From: Sphingobacterium lumbrici
Lineage (GTDB): Bacteria > Bacteroidota > Bacteroidia > Sphingobacteriales > Sphingobacteriaceae
Direction of reading: 5' to 3'
DNA length: 33,900 nucleotides
Assembly (NCBI RefSeq): GCF_006476045.1
Contig: NZ_SRZY01000008.1
Coordinates: 1-33,900, forward strand
Part shown: positions 6,220-13,681 of the stretch, piece after piece
Position numbering within the stretch: the stretch's first letter is position 1
Layout: each line of letters opens with the position of its first letter
Notes under the pieces: model-generated
Seen by the model: the letters and a program-made list of their open reading frames with translations, nothing else
What the model was told of the DNA's origin: nothing
Databases searched by the model: none
Position numbers and translations under genes: made by a program

Positions 6220-8907
6220 TTATTTCTTTTTTTCTGCTGCAATCATTTTCTCATACAATTTAAACAAATGCTCTAACCTTTCCTCATCCGAATCGAAAGG
6301 TTTCGCGCGGTAACAAGACTCTACAGCCAAATCATTTAATCGATGAGCTTCTCGCAAATCATCCGGCATCTTATCCGGATCATAAAGCTGCGCTAATGTT
6401 TTCTCTGAGTAACGCTCTCTTATCTCCAAAATTTGATAAGCGTATTCCTCCAATTCTTTTTCTTTCTCTTTACTGATTTTTGGAAAAGGGAAGGTGTTGT
6501 ATGATAATACAGGTGAGTATCTAATATCTTTCTTAAAATACCCTGATGTTGATCTAACCCAAAGATTATTCATCTTTGATGTAAGCATTCCAAAATGCCA
6601 TACTTCTCCACCATAAATCACTTGTGCAAGATTAGTAACAACTGTTCCTGCTTGAAGAATATCAATTGGAATATATTCTCTTTTTTCGGCAGATAATCCA
6701 GGGACAATGATAGAATCACTTGCTTTATACCTAACTTCTCCAAATCTATATGGAACAGAAGCTAATTTTCTGGTTGCAGCGCGACTACTATTTAACCTGA
6801 ATTTTTTTACAGCATCTACTTTTTCCTTAATAAAATCATACTTTATTGCATTCGGTAAAATACTTTCATCCAGCCACAGGCAATATCTATTTATTTTATA
6901 AAACAGTTCTTTTGCTCCTAAAGACTTTCTAAAATAAATCTGTAAATCTTTTGAGAGGCCTTTGTAATCAGAATCTTCTAGAAAAAACAAACCATTATCA
7001 TTAGCCATACTTCCATTACACATTTCTGGAAAAACGCTTAAGATGTTTTTTCTTTTTGAGACTATAGTTTCAGAACCTAATGCTAAGTAAGGATTTATGT
7101 TTTTCGACTCATGAATATTCACTCTTTTTTCATTAGTTACATATAGAGTCTTAATTGACTCCCTTCTCAATTGTAAACCAACAATTATAACAGCTACTCC
7201 TGCATTTTTTCTTGCGTTATTCTTCCACATAAAAGATGTATACGCAAACAATATCTCAATACCATTTTTATAAATGTTTGTCCATAGAGGTTCCACTTGT
7301 TCACCTTGACAAATTGAACTTGTCGATACGAATGCTGCTTTAATAAATTTAGTGGAAATATATTTTGAAGTTAAAAAGAACCAACAAGAAATAAAATCCA
7401 AATTTCCGACATTAGTAACTCCTTTAAAACAAAAGTTCAAATCTGACTTTTGTTCATCTGTTTGTTCTTTTTTACCTCTGTAAGGTGGATTTCCTAAAAT
7501 ATAAATCTCATCCCCATCTTCTTTCGGGCAAACTTCTTCCCAATTAATACGGCAAGCATTAGCACGAACGATCTTACCCGAATCTTTTAGCGGCAATGCC
7601 GGTCTAGAATGTCCAAACTCTTTTCTAAAAGTTTGGTTCATCTGATGTTCTGCCAACCATAAAGACAATCGAGCGATCTCATGAGCAAAGTCATCAATCT
7701 CAATCCCAAAAAAGTTATTTAAGCTAATTAGTGAGTTGAAGGACACAAAATCCAAAGTACCTGTCCCCTTATTTCCTTTAAGCTCCGTCAAATCGTTGAG
7801 TATTTGAATCTCTAATTCACGAAGCTTTTTATAAGCAATTATCAAAAAGTTACCAGATCCACAAGCGGGGTCAAATATCTTGATATTGGAGATCCGCTGT
7901 ATCAAAGCATTCAATTGCTTTACATTGCCCTTGGCCTTTTGATATTCTTCCACCAATTCGTCCAAGAATAAAGGATTGATAACCTTCATAATATTAGGAA
8001 CCGAAGTATAATGCATCCCCAATCCACCGCGCTTATCCGTCGTGACTACAGCCTGGATCATAGATCCAAAGATGTCCGGATTAATAGCCGACCAATCCAA
8101 CTGGCCACATTCCAGAATTAAGTTTCGCGATTTAACAGACAACACTGGAATAGGGTACACCTCACGGAAGAGCCCACCATTTACATAAGGAAACTTGTGC
8201 AAGTACTGCTTTTCATTGGTACGGTCAGCATCGCCCGTGTTCAGAATCAAGAAAAGATCTCGAAGATATTCCTGTGTATCACTAGCGTCAGCTTTGGTAT
8301 TACTCGTAATAGCAGCAGTAAACAATTTATCCTCAAAAATCCCCGTATCTTCAGCAAAATAGCAGAACAACAACCGTGACAAGAAAACATTCAGCTGATG
8401 AATCTCATCTTCAGTAGAAAACTGATTATCCAGGTTAATCTGATCATAAAGCTTAGCCATCTTCTCCGCGGCCTTAACATCAGCAGGGTTTTCCGACAGA
8501 TACTGAGCCTTCTCGATACCAGCAAAGGGCAAGAAGAAATCGAAGTGCTTATCCAATTCAGCTACCTTACAATCCAAAGTATCCTTAGTCAACAAATCCA
8601 CAGCCAACAACGTCTCCAGATCCGTCACCATCACAAAACGAGGTTGCGACTTTTTCAACCGCACATCATTTCGAAGTTCCTGGACCAACTCCAGCAGATT
8701 AGTGCTCGCAGCGACCTGTCTATAAAGAAGCTTTTTCTTCCAAACAAGCTCCCCATCGGCTTCGCCAAGATTTATCTTCCCCGACTGAAGACGAGCGACA
8801 GTAGCCTTCGGAGTACCAAACGCCAACAAAAAATTATATATAAAAGTATCAGAATCAATAGAAGCAATCAGCCCCTTAATATTATCCTCTATTTGAGCAA
8901 TGGTCAT
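6220..8907 (-). CDS. YeeA/MmeI-like DNA adenine methyltransferase
   Basis: This 895-residue protein is a class I SAM-dependent N6-adenine methyltransferase. Motif X-like GMHYT is at 297-301, motif I FDPACGSGNFL at 345-355 and catalytic motif IV NPPY at 473-476. YVNGGLF at 241-247 and FDFFLPFAGIEK at 122-133 are typical of the MmeI/YeeA group. MmeI itself has an N-terminal nuclease with a D...ExK motif; I cannot find one in residues 1-120, so this protein probably only methylates and binds. Residues about 480-790 should be the target-recognition region, and the DNA there (about 6500-7450) is visibly more AT-rich than the N-terminal half. The start is the ATG at 8907, 54 bp after the preceding gene. 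The HTH gene follows after 3 bp. Confidence 0.85.
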   Translation of the reverse strand: MTIAQIEDNIKGLIASIDSDTFIYNFLLAFGTPKATVARLQSGKINLGEADGELVWKKKLLYRQVAASTNLLELVQELRNDVRLKKSQPRFVMVTDLETLLAVDLLTKDTLDCKVAELDKHFDFFLPFAGIEKAQYLSENPADVKAAEKMAKLYDQINLDNQFSTEDEIHQLNVFLSRLLFCYFAEDTGIFEDKLFTAAITSNTKADASDTQEYLRDLFLILNTGDADRTNEKQYLHKFPYVNGGLFREVYPIPVLSVKSRNLILECGQLDWSAINPDIFGSMIQAVVTTDKRGGLGMHYTSVPNIMKVINPLFLDELVEEYQKAKGNVKQLNALIQRISNIKIFDPACGSGNFLIIAYKKLRELEIQILNDLTELKGNKGTGTLDFVSFNSLISLNNFFGIEIDDFAHEIARLSLWLAEHQMNQTFRKEFGHSRPALPLKDSGKIVRANACRINWEEVCPKEDGDEIYILGNPPYRGKKEQTDEQKSDLNFCFKGVTNVGNLDFISCWFFLTSKYISTKFIKAAFVSTSSICQGEQVEPLWTNIYKNGIEILFAYTSFMWKNNARKNAGVAVIIVGLQLRRESIKTLYVTNEKRVNIHESKNINPYLALGSETIVSKRKNILSVFPEMCNGSMANDNGLFFLEDSDYKGLSKDLQIYFRKSLGAKELFYKINRYCLWLDESILPNAIKYDFIKEKVDAVKKFRLNSSRAATRKLASVPYRFGEVRYKASDSIIVPGLSAEKREYIPIDILQAGTVVTNLAQVIYGGEVWHFGMLTSKMNNLWVRSTSGYFKKDIRYSPVLSYNTFPFPKISKEKEKELEEYAYQILEIRERYSEKTLAQLYDPDKMPDDLREAHRLNDLAVESCYRAKPFDSDEERLEHLFKLYEKMIAAEKKK

Positions 8908-8961
8908 ATTCTTATAACAACACGGTTAATTAACTAGTCAAAATATTCTGTAGGTCTATTT

Positions 8962-9771
8962 CTAACCGAAATATTTCTGCACGAAAAATCCTAACCAAAA
9001 TACTGCAAAACTCCAAATTCCACTTAAAATCCAATTATTCGAAATAATCTCCTTTATTCCTGAAATAGATAATCCATAAATTGTTCTTTGGTTTACTTTC
9101 ACTTTTAAGCTATTACTATCAATTTTCTCTAGAATACTTTCAATAATACTAACCTTATTCAGGGTAGACTTATGAAGAGCAAGATAGTTTCTATTTTCAA
9201 AAGCTTCAGCCTCATTTTTACCACTCAAAGCATCTCTGCAGGAAATTCCATTCCTTTGGCACAAACTCAGTAATTTACCTCTATCTCCATGATCTTCATA
9301 ATCATACGTATATATTTTAGTTAAGATTCTAGGCAAATCAAATCTATTTTCAATATCAATTTCTAACGGAATGCCGCAAAGAATTCGAAATCTATTTGAA
9401 ATGGCTTCAAACCCAAAATTAGTATCACGCATATTCCAATGAATCCATTTAAATTTAAGCCTTTCTCTAGCAAAACGGTAAAACTCATCAAGCATATCAT
9501 ATTCTAATTTATCGTAATCAGTATCAGATAAATTATTAAAATCGATTTGATTAATTTGAGCCTGAATATGAATTGAAAATGAAATAGTTTGTCCTGTCTG
9601 TAAATTACGAATTGAGATAGATGTTATGCGAGGACTTCTCCCATGTAAATTCACAAAAGACTCGCAAGAGTAGTGTATAATCAGGGTTTTCTCCTTATTG
9701 TCAAGAGATCTTCCTAATTCTTTTAACCCTTCATTACGTTGCTTTAATCTTTTAGATTGGATAAAACTCAT
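8962..9771 (-). CDS. unrecognised island protein with possible exonuclease-like fold and C-terminal membrane helix
   Basis: I do not recognise this 269-residue protein by name. Near the N-terminus (about 29-40) TLIIHYSCESF is followed by SPRITSISIRNLQ, which could be the first strands of an RNase-H-fold DEDD exonuclease with the acidic residue in CES. At about 108-122 WIHWNMRDTNFGFEAI resembles the second exonuclease motif (HNxxxD...F). EAEAFENRNYLALHKST follows later. The last 25 residues (NWILSGIWSFAVFWLGFF) form a clear membrane helix, so the protein is probably tail-anchored. It is very AT-rich, starts 6 bp after the XRE gene, and is second in the operon. The fold proposal is an inference from short motifs only. 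Confidence 0.5.
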   Translation of the reverse strand: MSFIQSKRLKQRNEGLKELGRSLDNKEKTLIIHYSCESFVNLHGRSPRITSISIRNLQTGQTISFSIHIQAQINQIDFNNLSDTDYDKLEYDMLDEFYRFARERLKFKWIHWNMRDTNFGFEAISNRFRILCGIPLEIDIENRFDLPRILTKIYTYDYEDHGDRGKLLSLCQRNGISCRDALSGKNEAEAFENRNYLALHKSTLNKVSIIESILEKIDSNSLKVKVNQRTIYGLSISGIKEIISNNWILSGIWSFAVFWLGFFVQKYFG

Positions 9772-9777
9772 TGGATA

Positions 9778-10050
9778 CTAAATAATTTTCATAACTAATT
9801 TCAATGATTCCTTTTTATACGACTCATTATCTACTACTTTAAGTACTTTATCTGCCAACCACGCAATCAACAATTCTCGTTCAGAAACTTTGAAAATTGA
9901 ACCTATTTTCACTAGGTCTTCTTTCCTAAATGCGCGGTCACCACGTTCCATCTTACTCAACAAGGCAGTATCCATATCCAATTGAGCAGCAAGCTGTCGA
10001 AGCAAAACATTGTTCGCTTCCCGCAACTCTCGGATTTTCTCTCCAATCAT
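9778..10050 (-). CDS. XRE-family helix-turn-helix regulator
   Basis: This is a small Cro/C1-type HTH protein: GEKIRELREANNVLLRQLAAQLDMDTALLSKMERGDR, then a short C-terminal helix. I prefer the ATG at 10050, giving MIGEKIRELRE, the usual N-terminus of such regulators and about 90 residues. A TTG at 10080 would add ten residues (codons include SQISKQKI) and is possible. It heads the eight-gene operon and faces the HNH gene. By analogy with C-proteins of restriction-modification loci, it probably controls the operon and itself. I found no clear promoter for it in the 71-bp divergent gap. Confidence 0.8.
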   Translation of the reverse strand: MIGEKIRELREANNVLLRQLAAQLDMDTALLSKMERGDRAFRKEDLVKIGSIFKVSERELLIAWLADKVLKVVDNESYKKESLKLVMKII

Positions 10051-10073
10051 AATCTTTTGCTTTGAAATTTGAC

Positions 10074-10105
10074 TTGACAATTATTGGCTAATATATGGAT
10101 TTTTG
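10074..10105 (+). promoter_or_regulatory. candidate promoter of the HNH gene in the divergent gap
   Basis: TTG at 10074-10076, 21 bp, then GATTTTTG at 10098-10105 approximates the Bacteroidetes TTG-N19-21-TAnnTTTG form, with one mismatch in the -7 box. The expected transcript start would lie about 10 bp before the ATG at 10122. It overlaps the alternative TTG start of the XRE gene. Confidence 0.35.
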
Positions 10106-10121
10106 CCTATATTGAGAAGCA

Positions 10122-11033
10122 ATGAATAGACAGCATTTTTTTAGCAGATTTGCATCCAATTGGAAAGAAACGTTCAAAAAACACGGTATAACAATTAATG
10201 CAGGAGATTTTACGCTTCCTGATGAATTATACCTATGTCCAATTTCTCTAAATTTATACTCAATTGAGAGCCTTAAAAATAAAGAACTAACAATAGAACA
10301 TGTCCCGCCCAAAAGCCTTGGAGGAAAAGAATTGGTCCTCGTAGCTAAAGAAGTTAATAATACAGATGGACATACTTCAGACAAAGACCTACTTCTATTT
10401 TTTCAAACGAAAAACTTCTTAGAACATGGTAAAGTTCTAAATGCAAAAATAAGTGCTGAGAGTTTAGAGATGAAAGGTATCACAACAGGATTTTCATTAC
10501 AAAGATTACAAGCTTCAGAAGTTAATAAGATGAATATAAAATTCATGACTTCACAGCATAACGTCAAAGTCATGGAATTTAAAGGTTTATTTGATAATTG
10601 GAATGGACTATCTTTTAAAGTTTCTGGACAAATGTCTACCAAACTTAAAGTTAAAACTATACTAAAATGTGCGTACCTAACCGCATTTTCACGAATTGGA
10701 TACGACTTGCTATATGATAGATCAGGTTATAAATCAAACACCTATGGTGTTATTTTGGATATTTTGAATAACCGTAAAAATGAGCAAGACTTTCCATTTG
10801 TATGTCTGGCAGGACACGCGCCATTAGAAAATACTGATTTAGGTGTCATCAATACACCTTTAAATTTGCAAGCTTTGGTTGTGAATTTGAGTTTTAAATT
10901 AGATGACCAACTTCACAAATACGTTGTTTTTCTTCCTCACCCTGAATCTACTGACCTTGAAAACTTGAAAAGCATTAAAACAATATCGGGTGATGTAAAG
11001 TTCAACATAAGTTCAATTACTTATAAGATCTAA
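10122..11033 (+). CDS. HNH-endonuclease-like protein, divergent from the defence operon
   Basis: Residues 39-90 carry an HNH-like block: LCPISL, then LTIEHVPPKSLGG with E59-H60, then VNNTDG with N79/N80, and D87. This matches the form of HNH proteins that read CxxC...LTxEHVPPKSLGG...CNN..G...D. Here the zinc-binding cysteines are largely gone: only C39 remains and the later CNN has become VNN. The remaining 210 residues have no feature I recognise. It is AT-rich like the XRE gene, starts 71 bp from it in the opposite direction, and ends before a small hairpin with a T-run. It could be a defence nuclease of its own or an accessory part of the island. Loss of the metal-structural cysteines is odd but does not remove the catalytic histidine. 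Confidence 0.6.
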   Translation: MNRQHFFSRFASNWKETFKKHGITINAGDFTLPDELYLCPISLNLYSIESLKNKELTIEHVPPKSLGGKELVLVAKEVNNTDGHTSDKDLLLFFQTKNFLEHGKVLNAKISAESLEMKGITTGFSLQRLQASEVNKMNIKFMTSQHNVKVMEFKGLFDNWNGLSFKVSGQMSTKLKVKTILKCAYLTAFSRIGYDLLYDRSGYKSNTYGVILDILNNRKNEQDFPFVCLAGHAPLENTDLGVINTPLNLQALVVNLSFKLDDQLHKYVVFLPHPESTDLENLKSIKTISGDVKFNISSITYKI

Positions 11034-11094
11034 CGATGCCAATTAAAACAGCATTTCATTTGAACTGAATTTTCGCAATATAATTACATTCTGT

Positions 11095-11118
11095 GGAAGA
11101 ATAAGCTTCCGTTTTTTT
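11095..11118 (+). terminator. intrinsic terminator of the HNH gene
   Basis: GGAAG (11095-11099) pairs with CTTCC (11106-11110) and is followed by G and seven Ts. The stem is short, but the position 62 bp after the HNH stop is right. Confidence 0.5.
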
Positions 11119-11159
11119 AATCTCATCCTTCCATGATTGTTAAGGCCAAGAAACTAGTA

Positions 11160-11189
11160 TTCAAAAATGACCCAATGGTCCGTTTTTGA
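11160..11189. repeat. imperfect inverted repeat before the orphan promoter
   Basis: TCAAAAA and TTTTTGA flank GAC-CCAATG-GTC with two mismatched positions between the arm halves. It lies 30 bp upstream of a TAnnTTTG box. It may be an operator or a remnant of a terminator. Confidence 0.4.
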
Positions 11190-11212
11190 AGTGTACCAAA
11201 CCTGAAATATTG

Positions 11213-11255
11213 TTACTATCTTTGTAATAGTAATAAAAGTATGATTGCTTACTAT
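11213..11255 (+). promoter_or_regulatory. promoter with overlapping palindromic operator, no intact gene behind it
   Basis: TATCTTTG at 11217-11224 is a perfect Bacteroidetes -7 box. It lies inside a dyad made of TTACTAT (11213-11219) and ATAGTAA (11227-11233), and TTACTAT occurs again at 11249-11255. This is what an autoregulated promoter looks like. No -33 TTG stands at the usual distance. The reading frame from the ATG at 11241 stops after about 20 codons. Confidence 0.45.
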
Positions 11256-11546
11256 CATCGCTTTGTTGAATGGTGTTGGATACTGTCCATCTTGGGTTAA
11301 TTTTTTACTGAATATAGTGACGGGGATACAGTTGGGAGTACAGATTATAGAAATAAAGAAATTGTGGATTATGATAAGAAAAGGATGTGATATGATTTAT
11401 TCAAAACTAAACAGAAGAATGTGGAACCTGGGTGGACGTAAAACTACACATTCAAAAAGCGTGAGAACTATTATATAGAGCATAGGTTCCACTCACCAGA
11501 AAATTACCATATCAACATATTAAAAGGGCTGTAAAAGCCCTTTTTT
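11225..11546 (+). other. possible small RNA or decayed gene between promoter and terminator
   Basis: About 320 bp lie between a TAnnTTTG promoter and a strong intrinsic terminator. Only short, unconvincing frames occur; the longest starts at 11245, has 77 codons and is rich in I, W and K with no known motif. The segment holds GTGGAACCT (11421-11429) complementary to AGGTTCCAC (11484-11492), and GAATGTG (11418-11424) complementary to CACATTC (11447-11453). These are mutually exclusive stems. I match it to no RNA family. A decayed small regulator gene is the main alternative. Confidence 0.3.
11523..11546 (+). terminator. strong intrinsic terminator
   Basis: AAAAGGGCT and AGCCCTTTT flank a GTAA-type loop, and the second arm runs into a T6 tract. 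Right behind it (11543-11568) is a perfect AT-rich palindrome, TTTTATTGGATT / AATCCAATAAAA. Confidence 0.75.
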
Positions 11547-11568
11547 ATTGGATTAAAATCCAATAAAA
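11543..11568. repeat. 26-bp palindrome overlapping the terminator tail
   Basis: The 12-base arms TTTTATTGGATT and AATCCAATAAAA surround an AA centre. It overlaps the T-tract of the preceding terminator and could act as a second hairpin for transcripts from either side. Confidence 0.6.
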
Positions 11569-11892
11569 ACATTTGATGATCAAAACTTTATTTTCAAAAA
11601 TCTCTGCACCTTCGTGTAAAAAGGAAAAAAGGCATTTCTTATCCTCCCTCAGTAAAGAATGCTAAAATTAAAGCGTTCAGAGCACAGTTTAGAGGATTAA
11701 AAGATGTCAAATTCGTCTTATATATATTAGTTAATATTTTTGCATAAACACAACTTTTGAGCATGATCCAGAATGACTTCAATCCTATTGGCCATTTGAA
11801 AAAAGTGATAATTCTTCAAAAGTTATCCCAACTTAACAATAGTAAAATTTATACAAATTGTCCGAAATATGCACGAAAAAAAAACAGAAAAA
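11569..11892. other. gene-free stretch at the island edge
   Basis: This 324-bp AT-rich stretch lies between the last island terminator and the tRNA terminator. I see no frame of convincing length, no promoter of good quality and no copy of the tRNA 3' end. An imperfect repeat (GCATTTCTTA near 11635, TAAAGAATGC near 11655) is the only structure noticed. Confidence 0.5.
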
Positions 11893-11912
11893 GCCACTGA
11901 TTATCAGTGGCT
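11891..11912 (-). terminator. intrinsic terminator of tRNA-Pro
   Basis: On the minus strand AAGCCACTGA TAATCAGTGGCTT forms a stem with 8-9 pairs, followed by TTTTT-CTG-TTTTTTTT. It begins 4 bp after the tRNA 3' end. Confidence 0.85.
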
Positions 11913-11916
11913 TCTG

Positions 11917-11990
11917 TCGGGGTGGCAGGATTCGAACCTACGACCTCCACATCCCAAATGTGGCGCGATACCGGGCTACGCTACACCCCG
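11917..11990 (-). tRNA. tRNA-Pro (anticodon TGG)
   Basis: This is a 74-nt cloverleaf on the minus strand. The acceptor CGGGGTG pairs with CACCCCG, followed by the discriminator A. The D-arm region is GTAGCGTAGCCCGGTATCGC, the anticodon stem CCACAT with loop TTTGGGA gives anticodon TGG, and the T-arm contains GGTTCGAATCC. CCA is not encoded. It has its own promoter and terminator, so it is a single-gene unit. It stands where the island gives way to core genes. Confidence 0.95.
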
Positions 11991-12015
11991 AAAAGGTATC
12001 ACCTTTAAAGTGATG

Positions 12016-12046
12016 CAAATATAAGAAGCTTTTTCCAAACTATCAA
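12016..12046 (-). promoter_or_regulatory. promoter of tRNA-Pro
   Basis: On the minus strand TTG (12046-12044), exactly 20 bp, then TATATTTG (12023-12016) is an excellent match to the Bacteroidetes housekeeping promoter. Initiation would fall near 12009, about 20 bp before the tRNA. Confidence 0.75.
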
Positions 12047-12265
12047 CATCTATATCAAACTTAAATTACAACTACCTGATTTTTTGAAAGATATTTTAAC
12101 ACGAGGGCAACCTCACCTAAATTCTAATAGTTTTTAAAACGAGTCAAAACAACATTATTCTTTGCTCATCACAAAGAAACCTGTTCACAACAATGTATTC
12201 TATAATATAAGATGTTTTAAAATTTAGCTATATTTAGCAGTTATTTATCCCTTTTCTAAAATTCT

Positions 12266-13054
12266 ATGAAGATTAAATTTGCCACAATCAATATAACGGT
12301 ACTGTTCATACTCATCTCCTGTCAAAATGATAACAGGAATAATACCAACACAAATTCTGAAAATACAGATACGACCTCTATCTCGAACGACTATACGCTT
12401 ACTAAAGTGGATCAATTTGAGGACTATCTACTTGCATTAGACACGACAGATATTAATGGCATTACAAAAGCCACAAATAAGTTCGTGGAAATTTTCTCAA
12501 AAGATGATAGCATTCAAAATGACGAGGGCATATTAAAGTTTTTAACTTATCATGAAAAAGTCGAATTGAATAGAAATGAAAGAACAACAGATGACCGCAA
12601 AAATTACACAAAATCCTACCCTGCATATATAGCGCAAACTTTTTATGAATATGCTTCTCCGACAATGGAAATATACCTAAGACAATTAGCAAAAGAAAAT
12701 TCAGAAGGCTTTGCAGATGATGAGGCTATCGGTATTCCCTTCGAAACATTCGTACAGCGCACTATCTGGTGGGAAGATTTCAGCCAGTCCGTTACCAGCA
12801 AAAGTCTCCAAGCCGAAGCCTATAAACAATATAAAACGTATTTATTATTTTTAACGATTGGGATGAGCAATACGCCAGCGATAAATCACGAAAACAAAGT
12901 AGAGGAATACTTCATCAATGCGTATGCCTACCTAGAAGAAGTGTACCCGACTTCTGAAACATATATAACACTTAAAGCCTATATTGAACTGATTAAAAGA
13001 AACAAAATACCAGAAGCGAAAGAAATGTCTCTTAAAATAATAAAAAAACAATAG
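12266..13054 (+). CDS. exported lipoprotein of unknown function
   Basis: I do not recognise this 262-residue protein. It starts with a type II signal peptide: two lysines, a hydrophobic core and the lipobox LISC, with C19 as the lipidated residue. A short linker rich in N, T and S (about 20-45) follows. The rest is soluble and helix-rich (for example YLRQLAKENSEGF, then TSKSLQAEAYKQYKTYLLF), with no cysteine after the lipobox and no known catalytic pattern. It is the first of three plus-strand core-like genes but is separated from the next by 215 bp, so it is probably its own unit. A TATATTTA near 12229 may be its -7 box, without a good -33. Confidence 0.7.
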   Translation: MKIKFATINITVLFILISCQNDNRNNTNTNSENTDTTSISNDYTLTKVDQFEDYLLALDTTDINGITKATNKFVEIFSKDDSIQNDEGILKFLTYHEKVELNRNERTTDDRKNYTKSYPAYIAQTFYEYASPTMEIYLRQLAKENSEGFADDEAIGIPFETFVQRTIWWEDFSQSVTSKSLQAEAYKQYKTYLLFLTIGMSNTPAINHENKVEEYFINAYAYLEEVYPTSETYITLKAYIELIKRNKIPEAKEMSLKIIKKQ

Positions 13055-13269
13055 CTCTTGTCATGTATGTTTCTACTACAAATAGGAGACAAATGGAATC
13101 AATTCGAAGATATAACTGCCCTCTTTGTCCCAATCAAACACCTTGAGATAACGAAGCTCGGACGGCTTTTTTACAGATACCTCTATATACTCTAATCAAA
13201 ATTAAAACACTGAATTGACAGATAGTAGTTTATTATTTCCGATATTTACATCACTAAAATGCTTGGGCT

Positions 13270-13659
13270 ATGAAAGATATTGACAGTTTGGATGACATCA
13301 AAATGCTCGTTGACACATTCTACACGAATATTCGACACGACGATATACTTGGAATTATTTTCAATCAAAACATTCAAGACCGTTGGCCTCAGCACCTCGA
13401 TAAAATGTATCGATTTTGGCAAACTGTACTATTGGGAGAATACACCTATGACGGCCGCCCTTTTCCACCACATGCACATTTACCCATTGGCGAGGTGCAT
13501 TTTAACCAGTGGCTTAGTCTTTTCAATAGCACCATAGATCGTCTCTTTTTGGGACCTAAAGCAGACGAAGCTAAATGGCGAGCAAAAAAAATGGCGACTA
13601 TGTTTCAACACAAATTAGCATACATCCAAAACAATCCCGACAAACCAATATTACTGTAA
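13270..13659 (+). CDS. group III truncated haemoglobin
   Basis: The 129-residue protein fits group III (P-type) truncated globins: a short N-terminal helix ending in LVDTFY, FNQNI, HLDKMYRFWQTVLLG at about 42-56, then FPPHAHLPI at 65-73 with the probable haem-binding histidine (H68 or H70), and FNQWLSLFNSTID with the conserved tryptophan W81. Such globins bind haem and small ligands such as O2 or NO; their cell role is poorly known. The Smr-domain gene follows after 22 bp, so the two are probably co-transcribed. No strong promoter was found in the 215-bp gap upstream. Confidence 0.88.
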   Translation: MKDIDSLDDIKMLVDTFYTNIRHDDILGIIFNQNIQDRWPQHLDKMYRFWQTVLLGEYTYDGRPFPPHAHLPIGEVHFNQWLSLFNSTIDRLFLGPKADEAKWRAKKMATMFQHKLAYIQNNPDKPILL

Positions 13660-13681
13660 GCAGAATTTTTATTTTTGTAAA

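Noticed and set aside
8398..8937. Long plus-strand open frame (179 codons) opposite the methyltransferase N-terminus
   Set aside because: It is antisense to a well-supported family protein and has a composition (many I, L, H, R, Q) expected from the reverse frame. It has no motif.
237..10080. Assignment of the operon to DISARM or BREX
   Set aside because: No DUF1998, phospholipase-D, PglZ or BrxC-like protein is present. Methyltransferase, helicase and GIY-YIG resemble yeeABC more.
10088..10384. Minus-strand frame of 98 codons opposite the HNH gene start
   Set aside because: The plus-strand frame carries a recognisable HNH block, and this one would also collide with the XRE regulatory gap.
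11245..11478. 77-codon plus-strand frame behind the orphan promoter
   Set aside because: Not listed as a gene: the first ATG after the promoter (11241) is in another frame, and the residues match nothing and look decayed. It is described instead as possible RNA or remnant.
11569..11916. Integration site (attL-type repeat of the tRNA-Pro 3' end) in the gap next to the tRNA
   Set aside because: No second copy of the tRNA 3' sequence was found by eye in the window, so it is not listed as a feature.
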